NCBI GenBank assembly: GCA_002732845.1
Contig: NVSZ01000065.1
Span: 5,913-16,195, forward strand
DNA length: 10,283 nt
Direction of reading: 5' to 3'
From: Rhodospirillaceae bacterium
GTDB taxonomy: Bacteria; Pseudomonadota; Alphaproteobacteria; Rhodospirillales; Magnetovibrionaceae
The position numbers were made by a program, and so were the translations under genes. The number at the start of each line of letters is the position of its first letter. Position 1 is the first letter of the stretch. The notes under the pieces were generated by a model. The model was not told where the DNA came from. It worked only from the letters and a program-made list of their open reading frames with translations, and made no database searches. Positions 1-6,367 of this stretch are shown piece by piece.

Positions 1-242
1 CAGAGGGGCTGTCTGGGGATGATATCCCGCTGGAAGCCCGCATTGTCGCGGTTGCAGATGTTTTTGATGCCCTGACCAGTGCAAGGCCGTATAAGAAGGC
101 ATGGAGCAACGATGAGGCCTTTAAATTCTTAGAAGATAAAAGCCCCGCCATATTTGATCCAGACTGTGTTGCGGCTTTAAAAAGCCAAATTGATAAAATT
201 AAGGATATTCAACGTAAATTCCATGAAGACATATTTGGTTAA
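1..242 (+). CDS. HD-GYP domain protein, C-terminal end (partial)
   Basis: This is the 3' end of a gene that starts left of the window; its reading frame begins at base 3 and stops with TAA at 240-242, giving about 79 visible residues. The visible segment PLEARIVAVADVFDALTSARP followed by YKKAW is the characteristic last helix region of HD-GYP cyclic-di-GMP phosphodiesterases. In that family it packs behind the metal-binding HD and GYP motifs, which would lie upstream and are not seen here. The protein probably hydrolyses cyclic di-GMP, possibly as an RpfG-like response regulator output domain, but the N-terminal architecture is unknown. The tail ends KIKDIQRKFHEDIFG with no further domain. 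Its last 20 nt overlap the start of the protease gene, suggesting co-transcription. The family assignment is fairly sure; enzymatic activity cannot be judged from this fragment. Confidence 0.8.
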   Translation, partial: EGLSGDDIPLEARIVAVADVFDALTSARPYKKAWSNDEAFKFLEDKSPAIFDPDCVAALKSQIDKIKDIQRKFHEDIFG

Positions 243-1644
243 ATCTCTGTGTATTTGTTTGCTAAGCCTTGTTGGCTTTTCCAGTTCGGTGTTTGCTCAA
301 AATAAAGTCGTTCCGCAAAATAAGGCTGAGGTTCAGTTTTCTTATGCGCCTTTGGTAAAAAAAACGGCCCCGGCTGTGGTGAACGTCTTTACGTCAAAAA
401 CCGTACAGGCGCGCACAAACACGCCGTTATTTAATGATCCTTTTTTTCAGCGGTTCTTTGGCGATCGATTGCAGCGCAGCGCCCCCGGTCCCAAACGCAA
501 AGTGCAAAACTCTCTGGGCTCGGGTGTGTTGATTGGTGAACACGGCATAATCGTCACCAACAACCACGTGATCGCCGGAGCCGAAGAAATTAAAGTGGTG
601 CTCAGCGATCGCCGGGAATTTCCCGCCACGCTGATTGGCACAGACAAACGCACCGATATTGCGGTTTTAAAAATTGATACCGAAGGCGAATCTTTACCCT
701 ACTTGAAACTCAGCGATCCCGATGCCTTGGAAATTGGTGACCTTGTTTTGGCGATTGGCAATCCGTTTGGGGTGGGCCAAACCGTCACCAGCGGCATTGT
801 TTCGGCCATGGCGCGCACCAATATTGGCGTGTCGGACTTAAATTCTTTCATTCAAACCGATGCGGCGATTAACCCCGGAAACTCTGGCGGGGCTTTGGTG
901 GATATGAACGGGCGTTTGATTGGTGTGAACACCGCGATTTTTTCAAAATCCGGGGGCTCAAACGGCATTGGCTTTGCGATCCCGGTGAACATGGTGTCGC
1001 ACGTGGTGAAAAGTTTGTTGTCGTCGGGTGATGTGGTGCGGCCATGGTTGGGGGCCAGCGGTCAAAACGTCACCTCTAAAATTGCCCAAGCCTTGGGCAT
1101 GAAACGCCCCATCGGTATCATGGTGACCTCGTTGCATGAACTGGGCACCGCCAAACGTGCGGGGCTTAAGGTCGGCGACGTGTTGCTGGAAATTAACGGT
1201 TATGAACTGCATGAAGTGCAAGATCTGAAATTTCGCATCGCCACACAAACGGTTGGCGATACCGCAAAGGTTACGGTGATGCGCCGGGGCGGCAAAGTGG
1301 TTTTGGACATGGTGTTGGAAGCCCCGCCGGAAATTCCCCAAAAAAATGAAACCTTGTTGCGCGGGCGTCATCCGTTCAGTGGAGCCGTTGTCGCAAACTT
1401 ATCGCCAGCCTTATCTGATCAATTGGGGCGTCCGCACGAAGACACGGGTGTGATTTTGCTTAAACTTGAGCGTGCGCAAAACGCGGCGAGATTGGGTCTT
1501 AAATCCGGTGATATCGTGCTCAAGGTGAACGGTGAAGCGGTCAAAAACGTGCGTCATCTTCAACACCTGATCGACGCGAGCCCCGAAGGCTGGGTGGTGG
1601 TGATGGACCGGGGTGGTCGCGAAATCAAATTGGTGGTGCGCTGA
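223..1644 (+). CDS. degP: Do-family periplasmic serine endoprotease (DegP/DegQ/MucD-like)
   Basis: The product is a 473-residue HtrA/Do protease that degrades or refolds misfolded proteins in the periplasm. I chose the ATG at 223 because it starts a clean signal peptide: MKTYLVK, a hydrophobic core, then SVFA before QNK, a likely signal peptidase I site near residue 25. The frame is open back to a TTG at 190, but that would bury the signal peptide. The catalytic triad is visible as His115 (TNNHVIAG), Asp145 (DKRTDIAVLKID) and Ser221 (NPGNSGGALVD). PDZ1 begins near residue 272 (VRPWLG) and PDZ2 spans about 385-473, the normal two-PDZ layout. The loop before the protease core is short, more like DegQ or MucD than E. 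coli DegP. The start overlaps the upstream HD-GYP gene by 20 nt without a clear Shine-Dalgarno, so coupling is likely. The family is certain; the exact paralogue name is not. Confidence 0.93.
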   Translation: MKTYLVKSLCICLLSLVGFSSSVFAQNKVVPQNKAEVQFSYAPLVKKTAPAVVNVFTSKTVQARTNTPLFNDPFFQRFFGDRLQRSAPGPKRKVQNSLGSGVLIGEHGIIVTNNHVIAGAEEIKVVLSDRREFPATLIGTDKRTDIAVLKIDTEGESLPYLKLSDPDALEIGDLVLAIGNPFGVGQTVTSGIVSAMARTNIGVSDLNSFIQTDAAINPGNSGGALVDMNGRLIGVNTAIFSKSGGSNGIGFAIPVNMVSHVVKSLLSSGDVVRPWLGASGQNVTSKIAQALGMKRPIGIMVTSLHELGTAKRAGLKVGDVLLEINGYELHEVQDLKFRIATQTVGDTAKVTVMRRGGKVVLDMVLEAPPEIPQKNETLLRGRHPFSGAVVANLSPALSDQLGRPHEDTGVILLKLERAQNAARLGLKSGDIVLKVNGEAVKNVRHLQHLIDASPEGWVVVMDRGGREIKLVVR

Positions 1645-2945
1645 TGCCGACCCTTTTTGAAGATCAGGCCCCACGCCCGTTGGCGGATCGTCTGCGTCCT
1701 CAAACTTTAAACGAAGTGGTGGGCCAAGATCATATCTTGGCGGAACAGGGACCTCTGGGCCGTATGGTCAAGGCCGAACGCTTGTCTAGCCTTGTGCTGT
1801 GGGGGCCTCCGGGGACGGGTAAGACCACCATCGCCCGCTTGCTGGCCCAACATACCCAATTGTACTTCGAGCCCTTGTCGGCCGTATTTTCGGGCGTCGC
1901 AGATTTAAAGAAAATTTTTGCCCGCGCCAGCGAACGTCGCGATGCGGGGCAGGGGACTTTGTTGTTCATCGATGAAATCCACCGCTTTAACAAAGCTCAA
2001 CAAGACAGTTTTTTACCCTACGTTGAAAATGGCACGGTGATCTTGGTCGGGGCCACCACCGAAAACCCGTCGTTTGAATTAAACGCCGCGTTGTTGTCCA
2101 GATGTCAGGTGTTGGTGCTGAATCGTTTGGACGATCATGCCTTGGAAGAACTGATCGTTCGCGCCGAAGACGAAACGGGCAAGTCTTTACCGTTGGAACT
2201 CGATGCCCGGGCGGCTTTGCGCGCCATGGCGGACGGGGATGGTCGATACCTTTTAAACTTGGCCGAAGAACTGATTGAACTTACCGATGACGACGAGCTT
2301 CTGAAAACCGAAGACTTGGCTCGGGTGGTGCAAAAACGTGTGCCGCTGTACGACAAATCCCAGGACGGCCATTACAATTTGGTGTCGGCCTTGCATAAAT
2401 CTTTGCGGGGGTCGGATACAGATGCTGCGCTGTATTGGTTTTCCCGTATGCTGGATGGTGGCGAAGACCCACATTTTATTGCCAGACGCCTGACCCGTTT
2501 TGCGGTCGAAGATATTGGTCTGGCTGATCCGGGCGCGTTAACGCAAGCGATTGCCGCGTGGCAGGCCTATGAACGTCTTGGTTCGCCCGAAGGTGAATTG
2601 GCGCTGGTGCAGTTGGTGATTTATTTAGGCACCGCGCCCAAATCCAATGCGGCGTACAAGGCTGAAAAGATCGCTAAGCGTGCGGCGCGTGATACCGGGT
2701 CTCTGATGCCCCCCAAACACATCTTGAATGCGCCCACGGGCATGATGAAGAATTTGGGCTATGGCAAGGGCTATGATTACGATCACGATGCCCAAGATGG
2801 CTTTTCCGGGCAAAACTATTTCCCCGACGACATGCCCCGTGCGCGTTATTATCAGCCCAAAGAAATAGGCTTTGAACGTGACATTCAAAAACGTTTGGCG
2901 TATTGGGATAAACTGAGAGCACAAAAACGAGGAAACGACACATGA
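1644..2945 (+). CDS. rarA: Replication-associated recombination protein A (RarA/MgsA, AAA+ ATPase)
   Basis: A 433-residue AAA+ ATPase of the RarA/MgsA/WRNIP1 family, which acts with SSB at stalled replication forks and gaps in the cytoplasm. The clamp-loader-like N-terminus reads LADRLRPQTLNEVVGQDHIL. Walker A is GPPGTGKT at residues 54-61, Walker B is LLFIDEIHRF ending with DEIH at 110-113, sensor 1 is GATTEN at 136-141, and the SRC motif at 152-154 supplies the probable arginine finger. The C-terminal tetramerisation half carries the family's HFIARRLTRFAVEDIGLADP stretch and ends near YWDKLRAQ. The length matches the family norm of about 430-450. Its ATG shares one base with the protease stop (TGATG), so it is probably translated by coupling. 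The protease partner suggests stress-related co-expression, but that is inference. Confidence 0.96.
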   Translation: MPTLFEDQAPRPLADRLRPQTLNEVVGQDHILAEQGPLGRMVKAERLSSLVLWGPPGTGKTTIARLLAQHTQLYFEPLSAVFSGVADLKKIFARASERRDAGQGTLLFIDEIHRFNKAQQDSFLPYVENGTVILVGATTENPSFELNAALLSRCQVLVLNRLDDHALEELIVRAEDETGKSLPLELDARAALRAMADGDGRYLLNLAEELIELTDDDELLKTEDLARVVQKRVPLYDKSQDGHYNLVSALHKSLRGSDTDAALYWFSRMLDGGEDPHFIARRLTRFAVEDIGLADPGALTQAIAAWQAYERLGSPEGELALVQLVIYLGTAPKSNAAYKAEKIAKRAARDTGSLMPPKHILNAPTGMMKNLGYGKGYDYDHDAQDGFSGQNYFPDDMPRARYYQPKEIGFERDIQKRLAYWDKLRAQKRGNDT

Positions 2946-3328
2946 ATGTGCAGTTGATGATGTTTGTCGGACTGGGCGGAGCCATCGGGGCCATGGGACG
3001 TTTTGCCGTCATGAGCGCGGTTGGTCATGTCGCTCATACGGGCTTTCCGTGGGGCACCCTGACCGTGAACGTCATTGGGGCTTTGGTGTTGGGGGCGGTG
3101 TTGGAACTGTCGGCTTTAATGTGGTCGCCTAGCCCTGAAGTCCGGGCCATGGTGGTGGTTGGCGGGCTTGGTGCCTTTACGACCTTTTCCACGTTTTCGA
3201 TGGATCTGTATTATTTAATTGATCGCGGCTATATCGTAAATGCCGCGTTGTATGCCATGGGCAGTGTTTTTATCTGTCTGGTGGCTTTTTGGGCCGGAAT
3301 GAGCCTGTTGAGGACGATTTTATCATGA
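2942..3328 (+). CDS. crcB: CrcB/Fluc fluoride ion channel
   Basis: A 128-residue inner-membrane protein with four hydrophobic segments (about residues 3-26, 38-60, 68-92 and 98-125), the single-domain CrcB/Fluc type that works as an antiparallel dimer and exports toxic fluoride. Diagnostic features are GGAIGAMGRF at 12-21, PWGTLTVN with the pore asparagine at residue 43, and GGLGAFTTFSTF, which carries the pore-lining phenylalanines at 82 and 85 and the central sodium-site backbone. The start ATG overlaps the rarA stop as ATGA (4 nt) and has a GAGGA ribosome-binding site at about 2929-2933. There is no leader in which a fluoride riboswitch could sit, so expression is set by the upstream operon. 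Its 3' end again overlaps the next gene by 4 nt. Confidence 0.95.
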   Translation: MNVQLMMFVGLGGAIGAMGRFAVMSAVGHVAHTGFPWGTLTVNVIGALVLGAVLELSALMWSPSPEVRAMVVVGGLGAFTTFSTFSMDLYYLIDRGYIVNAALYAMGSVFICLVAFWAGMSLLRTILS

Positions 3329-4314
3329 GTGGTGTGCAAACCATAACTTTGGGGCCTAAGAGCGAAGAACAACGTCTAGATCGTTGGTTTAAGGATAAAT
3401 ATCCGGGCCTGACGTTTGGCCGTCTGCAAAAGCTTTTGCGCAAGGGCGAAGTGCGGGTGAATGGCAAACGGGTCAAGGATGCCAAGGTCACTATTAAACC
3501 GGGCGATACCATACGCATTCCGCCTTTGGATAAAGAAAAAACCCAAGGCAAACCCAAAATCGACAATGATCGCATCAGCGCCGAAGACGTGCAGATGATC
3601 CAAGCGTGCGTGATGCACAAGGACGATCACATCATCATCTTGAATAAACCGGCGGGCTTGGCGGTGCAGGGCGGCAGCAATACCACGCGCCATGTCGATG
3701 GCATGTTGGAGGCGTTGAAATTCGATACCGGAGAACGACCGCGTTTGGTCCACCGCATTGATAAAGATACCTCGGGTATTTTGGTGTTGGCGCGCAATCA
3801 AAAAACAGCACGTTTTTTAACCAATGCATTTCGCAGCAAAGACATCCGCAAAGCTTATTGGGCCATTGTCGTGGGTATTCCCGAACGTGAAGAAGGCCGC
3901 CTTGAATTGCCCTTGAGCAAGCGTGGAAGTATTGGTCATGAGCGCATGGTGGTTGACGAATTTGAAGGCAAGCGTGCGATTACCGAATTTAAAATCATCG
4001 ACAAGGTCGGCCGTCGTGCGGCCTGGGTTGAAATGGAACCCATCACCGGGCGAACGCATCAGTTGCGTGTGCATATGTTGAGCATCGATACGCCGATTTT
4101 GGGCGATGGAAAATACGGGGGAACGGAGGCTTTCCTCAGCGGTGCCGAAATTGCCAAGCAGGTTCACCTGCACGCGCGCGCCGTTCGATTCCCACACCCC
4201 GGCGGCGGGGACTTTGAAATCACTGCGCCGTTACCCCAGCACATGAAAGAGACGTGGGCTTACTTGGGTTTTGATGAAAATCAGGCCCCAGAACCCTTCG
4301 AAGACGATTTGTAA
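3325..4314 (+). CDS. rluC: RluC-like 23S rRNA pseudouridine synthase
   Basis: A 329-residue RluA-family pseudouridine synthase. The ATG at 3325 overlaps the crcB stop (ATGA) and has TGAGGA at 3309-3314, ten bases upstream; the frame extends back to 3289 inside crcB but that start is unlikely. An S4 RNA-binding domain covers roughly residues 15-75 (RLDRWFKDKYPGLTFGRLQK and GEVRVNGKR). The catalytic domain starts near residue 90 and contains HRIDKDTSG at 143-151, where Asp146 is the predicted nucleophile. The C-terminal RluA motifs GRTHQLRVHM and ILGDGKYGG are present. The S4 domain excludes RluA itself. RluC (sites 955, 2504 and 2580 in E. coli) fits better than RluD, but the substrate uridines cannot be read from sequence. 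It ends the first packed operon; no intrinsic terminator follows. Confidence 0.9.
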   Translation: MSGVQTITLGPKSEEQRLDRWFKDKYPGLTFGRLQKLLRKGEVRVNGKRVKDAKVTIKPGDTIRIPPLDKEKTQGKPKIDNDRISAEDVQMIQACVMHKDDHIIILNKPAGLAVQGGSNTTRHVDGMLEALKFDTGERPRLVHRIDKDTSGILVLARNQKTARFLTNAFRSKDIRKAYWAIVVGIPEREEGRLELPLSKRGSIGHERMVVDEFEGKRAITEFKIIDKVGRRAAWVEMEPITGRTHQLRVHMLSIDTPILGDGKYGGTEAFLSGAEIAKQVHLHARAVRFPHPGGGDFEITAPLPQHMKETWAYLGFDENQAPEPFEDDL

Positions 4315-4338
4315 AAAAAGAGCTCAAAAAAATATTAT
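4309..4338 (+). promoter_or_regulatory. Candidate promoter of the response regulator gene
   Basis: TTGTAA at 4309-4314 (overlapping the end of rluC) lies 18 bp before TATTAT at 4333-4338, a reasonable sigma-70-type pair with 4/6 and 5/6 matches. A start site would fall near 4345, giving a leader of about 55 nt. The region is strikingly AT-rich compared with the coding DNA on either side, so chance matches are easy and confidence is modest. Confidence 0.35.
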
Positions 4339-4344
4339 AATATT
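4331..4344. promoter_or_regulatory. Perfect 14-bp palindrome AATATTATAATATT (possible operator)
   Basis: The 14 bases equal their own reverse complement exactly and cover the proposed -10 of the response regulator promoter. Such a site could bind a dimeric regulator, or could simply be a by-product of an AT-rich promoter; it does not extend (A at 4330 and G at 4345 do not pair). Only the symmetry itself is seen; function is inferred. Confidence 0.35.
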
Positions 4345-4370
4345 GCATAAGATGCGCTATGTTTAATTAT

Positions 4371-4388
4371 TACATCTACAGTTACAAG
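4371..4388 (+). repeat. Three TACA units in exact 6-bp phase before the response regulator
   Basis: TACATC, TACAGT and TACAAG follow one another without gaps at 4371, 4377 and 4383, just ahead of the regulator's start codon. OmpR-type regulators bind direct repeats, usually with a 10-11 bp period; here the better-matching pair TTACA (4370 and 4382) is 12 bp apart. It may be an autoregulatory site, but the period argues for caution. Confidence 0.25.
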
Positions 4389-4399
4389 TTGTGTGGAAA

Positions 4400-5080
4400 A
4401 TGCGTATTTTATTGGTAGAAGATAGTTTGGCGATTGCAGAGTACGTTTGTGCCTGCCTTGTCGATGACGATTACATCGTTGATACCGTCGGAACCCTTGC
4501 GGATGCCGAGGCGGCGTTGGCAACCACCACATTTGATGTTGTGATTTTGGATTTAGGTCTTCCCGATGGGGATGGCTTGGATATGTTAAAATCCATGCGC
4601 GCGGCTGGTAATAAGGTCCCTGTTTTGGTGCTGTCGGCCCGTGACGAACTTGATGAACGGGTCAAAGGCTTAAACACCGGGGCCGATGATTACATGCCCA
4701 AACCGTTTGCCGTAGAAGAATTGAAAGCAAGATTGCGGGCCTTGCTTCGCCGCCCAGAAACGATTTTAGAAACCGTCTTGAAAGCCGGAAATGTGGCGTT
4801 GGATTCCAATGCCCGTGAAGTCAGCGTAAACCGTAAAATCATTAAAATCTCAAAACGGGAAATGGGTGTTTTGGAACAGTTGATGCGGCGTTTTGAACAC
4901 GTGGTCTCTAAAGAAACTCTGGAATCAAAACTGTATGGTTTCGGTGAAACTGTGACGGCAAATTCCTTAGAAGCCAACGTTTCGCGCTTGCGTAAGCGCC
5001 TGAGCCAAAGTGAGGCTTCGATCGTCATCAGTACCTTGCGCGGTGTGGGCTATGTTCTTTCGCTTAAAGACGAAATCTAA
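4400..5080 (+). CDS. Orphan OmpR/PhoB-family response regulator
   Basis: A 226-residue two-component response regulator acting on DNA in the cytoplasm. The ATG at 4400 gives the canonical MRILLVED start; an upstream GTG at 4391 in the same frame is possible but adds only three residues. The receiver domain (about 1-115) has the acidic pair Glu7/Asp8, phospho-acceptor Asp51 (ILDLGLPDGDG), Ser79 in VLSARDE, and Lys101 in MPKPFAVEEL. The winged-helix Trans_reg_C domain (about 130-223) shows KISKREMGVLEQLMRR, the recognition-helix stretch NSLEANVSRLRKRL and the wing TLRGVGYVL. The receiver looks more like the QseB/TctD/PmrA group than PhoB. No histidine kinase lies within the window, so it is locally an orphan. 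The Shine-Dalgarno is weak (GGA only a few bases upstream). Its placement before a regulated-looking exported protein gene makes that gene a candidate target. Confidence 0.93.
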   Translation: MRILLVEDSLAIAEYVCACLVDDDYIVDTVGTLADAEAALATTTFDVVILDLGLPDGDGLDMLKSMRAAGNKVPVLVLSARDELDERVKGLNTGADDYMPKPFAVEELKARLRALLRRPETILETVLKAGNVALDSNAREVSVNRKIIKISKREMGVLEQLMRRFEHVVSKETLESKLYGFGETVTANSLEANVSRLRKRLSQSEASIVISTLRGVGYVLSLKDEI

Positions 5081-5128
5081 CGCTCAGAAAACGCAATCTA
5101 AATTCAAAAAATCTGAACAACTTTTATT

Positions 5129-5162
5129 CTGTCAGGTAAATGTCAGCTTGCTCGGGTATTAT
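5129..5162 (+). promoter_or_regulatory. Pho-box-like activator site with -10, driving the small exported protein gene
   Basis: CTGTCAG at 5129-5135 and ATGTCAG at 5140-5146 form an 11-bp-period direct repeat separated by GTAA. Against the E. coli Pho-box consensus CTGTCATAWAWCTGTCAY I count 14 of 18 matches. Exactly 10 bp after the repeat is TATTAT (5157-5162), a 5/6 match to the -10 box, and there is no -35 hexamer at the usual distance. This is the arrangement known for PhoB-activated promoters, where the activator site replaces the -35. The site could also be read by another OmpR-family protein such as the adjacent regulator. Confidence 0.6.
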
Positions 5163-5169
5163 TTTGGGT

Positions 5170-5532
5170 ATGAAACATGTGCTCAACATTGCTTTAACAG
5201 CGTTTTTTGTTGCCGGAATGTCCTTTATGGTTCAGGCCGCCGCTCCGGCTGTGCTTATGCAGGTCGAAGTGAAAAGCTCTTGCACAGACAAAGGTGCAGC
5301 GTTTGAAATCGTTAATGTCGGTCAAAAATGGCCGTATACGGCTATGATGAGAATTTATACAGCAGACGGTAAATCTGTGATTTCCGAACGACGTTTGCGT
5401 TTGGCTGTTGGTCAGAAAGTAACGATTGCTGTTAAAAAAGAAAAACTATCAGGGCGCACCGTTGCCGTTTGGATCGAACCACAATGGTACAAACGAGATT
5501 TCAAATTCGATGCGATTGCGGACTGTACGTAA
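5170..5532 (+). CDS. Small exported protein of unknown function, two conserved-looking cysteines
   Basis: A 120-residue protein I do not recognise as a named family. The ATG at 5170 starts a clear signal peptide: MKH, a hydrophobic core of about 17 residues, then VQAAA with a likely cleavage around residues 23-25. The mature part of about 95 residues alternates short beta-type stretches (AFEIVNVGQKW, MMRIYTADGK, KVTIAVKK, TVAVWIEPQWY), suggesting a small beta-sandwich. It has only two cysteines, Cys38 near its start and Cys119 at its end, well placed for a disulfide tying the termini. It is basic and has no lipobox or anchor, so it is probably periplasmic or secreted. An in-frame ATG at 5140 would overlap the proposed activator repeat and give a poorer signal peptide. 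The start lies about 8 nt past the proposed -10, so the transcript may be leaderless; no good Shine-Dalgarno is seen. Function is unknown; regulated expression is inferred. Confidence 0.82.
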   Translation: MKHVLNIALTAFFVAGMSFMVQAAAPAVLMQVEVKSSCTDKGAAFEIVNVGQKWPYTAMMRIYTADGKSVISERRLRLAVGQKVTIAVKKEKLSGRTVAVWIEPQWYKRDFKFDAIADCT

Positions 5533-5601
5533 ATCTAGAAATTAAACTTGGGTGTTATCATCGCTAAATTGATGGACCCTCCCCCTAAAAACAAAAAGAA
5601 G

Positions 5602-5640
5602 CCGGAGTGTTGAGCAATCACACTCCGGTAATTCTTTTTC
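5602..5640 (+). terminator. Strong intrinsic terminator, possibly bidirectional
   Basis: CCGGAGTG (5602-5609) pairs with CACTCCGG (5621-5628), and TGA/TCA inside it can add three pairs beyond a bulged T, closing on a GCAA tetraloop (5614-5617). It is followed by TAATTCTTTTTC. On the opposite strand the hairpin is followed by a T-rich tract (complement of 5586-5600), so it may stop transcription both ways. It ends the response regulator/exported protein unit and isolates it from the HAD operon. Confidence 0.9.
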
Positions 5641-5680
5641 TGAGCTTGTATTTTTTCACATTCTAGTCAACTTTAGAGGC

Positions 5681-6367
5681 ATGAATATAAACACCGCGCC
5701 TTTACGTTTTGCCGTTTTTGATTGTGATGGAACTCTGGTTGATAGTTTGGGGTCTATCACCCATTCGATGCAAGTGGCCTGCGCTCATCATGGTTTTGCA
5801 AAACCCAACGCCGATGATGTGCGGCGTGTCGTGGGTTTGCCGTTGCATGTGGCGATTGCCAAGGTGTTGACCAAGGAAGATATCAGCGAAAGTTACGCCC
5901 ACGAAATCAGCAAAACCTATAAAACCGCGTTTTTTGATTTGCGTCAGGGGGGCGGGGTGAATGAGCCCATGTATGACGGTATTCACGCTGTTTTGGACCG
6001 TTTGGACGCCGAAAACTGGCTGTTGGGCATTGCAACGGGGAAATCTTTGCGCGGATTAACGCGAACCTTAGAACATCACGGTCTGTTGGATCGTTTCTTG
6101 ACCCACCAAACCGCCGACAGCGCCTTGGGTAAACCCAACCCAGACATGATGATCAAAGCCATGGGGGCAGTCGGGGCAGAGCCCGAATTCACCGTGATGA
6201 TCGGTGATACCACATATGATATCGAAATGGCGGTGAACGCAGGGACACAGGCGATTGGCGTTGCTTGGGGGTATCATGAAACAGATGAATTGATGGACGC
6301 CGGGGCCGCTTGTATTGTTCACACAGCGGATGAATTGATCTCTGCATTGATCGGGGGATCGTCATGA
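5681..6367 (+). CDS. HAD-superfamily hydrolase, Gph/phosphatase-like
   Basis: A 228-residue haloacid dehalogenase hydrolase of the phosphoglycolate phosphatase-like (beta-PGM/Gph) group. Motif I FDCDGTLVDS supplies nucleophile Asp14 and acid/base Asp16; motif II is Thr119 in GIATGKS; motif III is Lys151 in LGKPNPD; motif IV is IGDTTYDIEMA with Asp176 and Asp180 for magnesium. The segment between motifs I and II (about residues 22-90) is the helical C1 cap. It is probably a soluble cytoplasmic phosphomonoesterase; the substrate cannot be named, though 2-phosphoglycolate or a nucleotide is plausible. AGAGG lies only one base from the ATG, which is poor spacing, but no better start exists before the DCDGT motif. 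It is the first gene after the terminator and overlaps asmA by 4 nt (ATGA), heading the second operon. In related bacteria such a gene often sits between rluC and the ATP12 gene. Confidence 0.92.
   Translation: MNINTAPLRFAVFDCDGTLVDSLGSITHSMQVACAHHGFAKPNADDVRRVVGLPLHVAIAKVLTKEDISESYAHEISKTYKTAFFDLRQGGGVNEPMYDGIHAVLDRLDAENWLLGIATGKSLRGLTRTLEHHGLLDRFLTHQTADSALGKPNPDMMIKAMGAVGAEPEFTVMIGDTTYDIEMAVNAGTQAIGVAWGYHETDELMDAGAACIVHTADELISALIGGSS

Noticed and set aside
173..186. GGCTTT-AA-AAAGCC inverted repeat near the end of the HD-GYP gene
   Set aside because: It lies within coding sequence, its 2-nt loop is too short for a normal hairpin, and no T-run follows, so it is not a terminator.
190..222. 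TTG at 190 as the start of the Do-family protease
   Set aside because: It would add 11 residues ahead of a well-formed signal peptide and has no ribosome-binding site; the ATG at 223 fits far better.
2942..3328. Fluoride riboswitch for crcB
   Set aside because: The gene begins inside the end of rarA; there is no non-coding leader and no aptamer-like fold was seen.
5010..5306. Open frame on the + strand bridging the end of the response regulator and the exported protein
   Set aside because: It overlaps both supported genes out of frame, crosses the proposed promoter and has no recognisable domain.
5641..5680. Sigma-70 promoter for the HAD gene (TTGTAT at 5646-5651)
   Set aside because: No acceptable -10 lies 16-18 bp downstream; a promoter must exist after the terminator, but I cannot place it.
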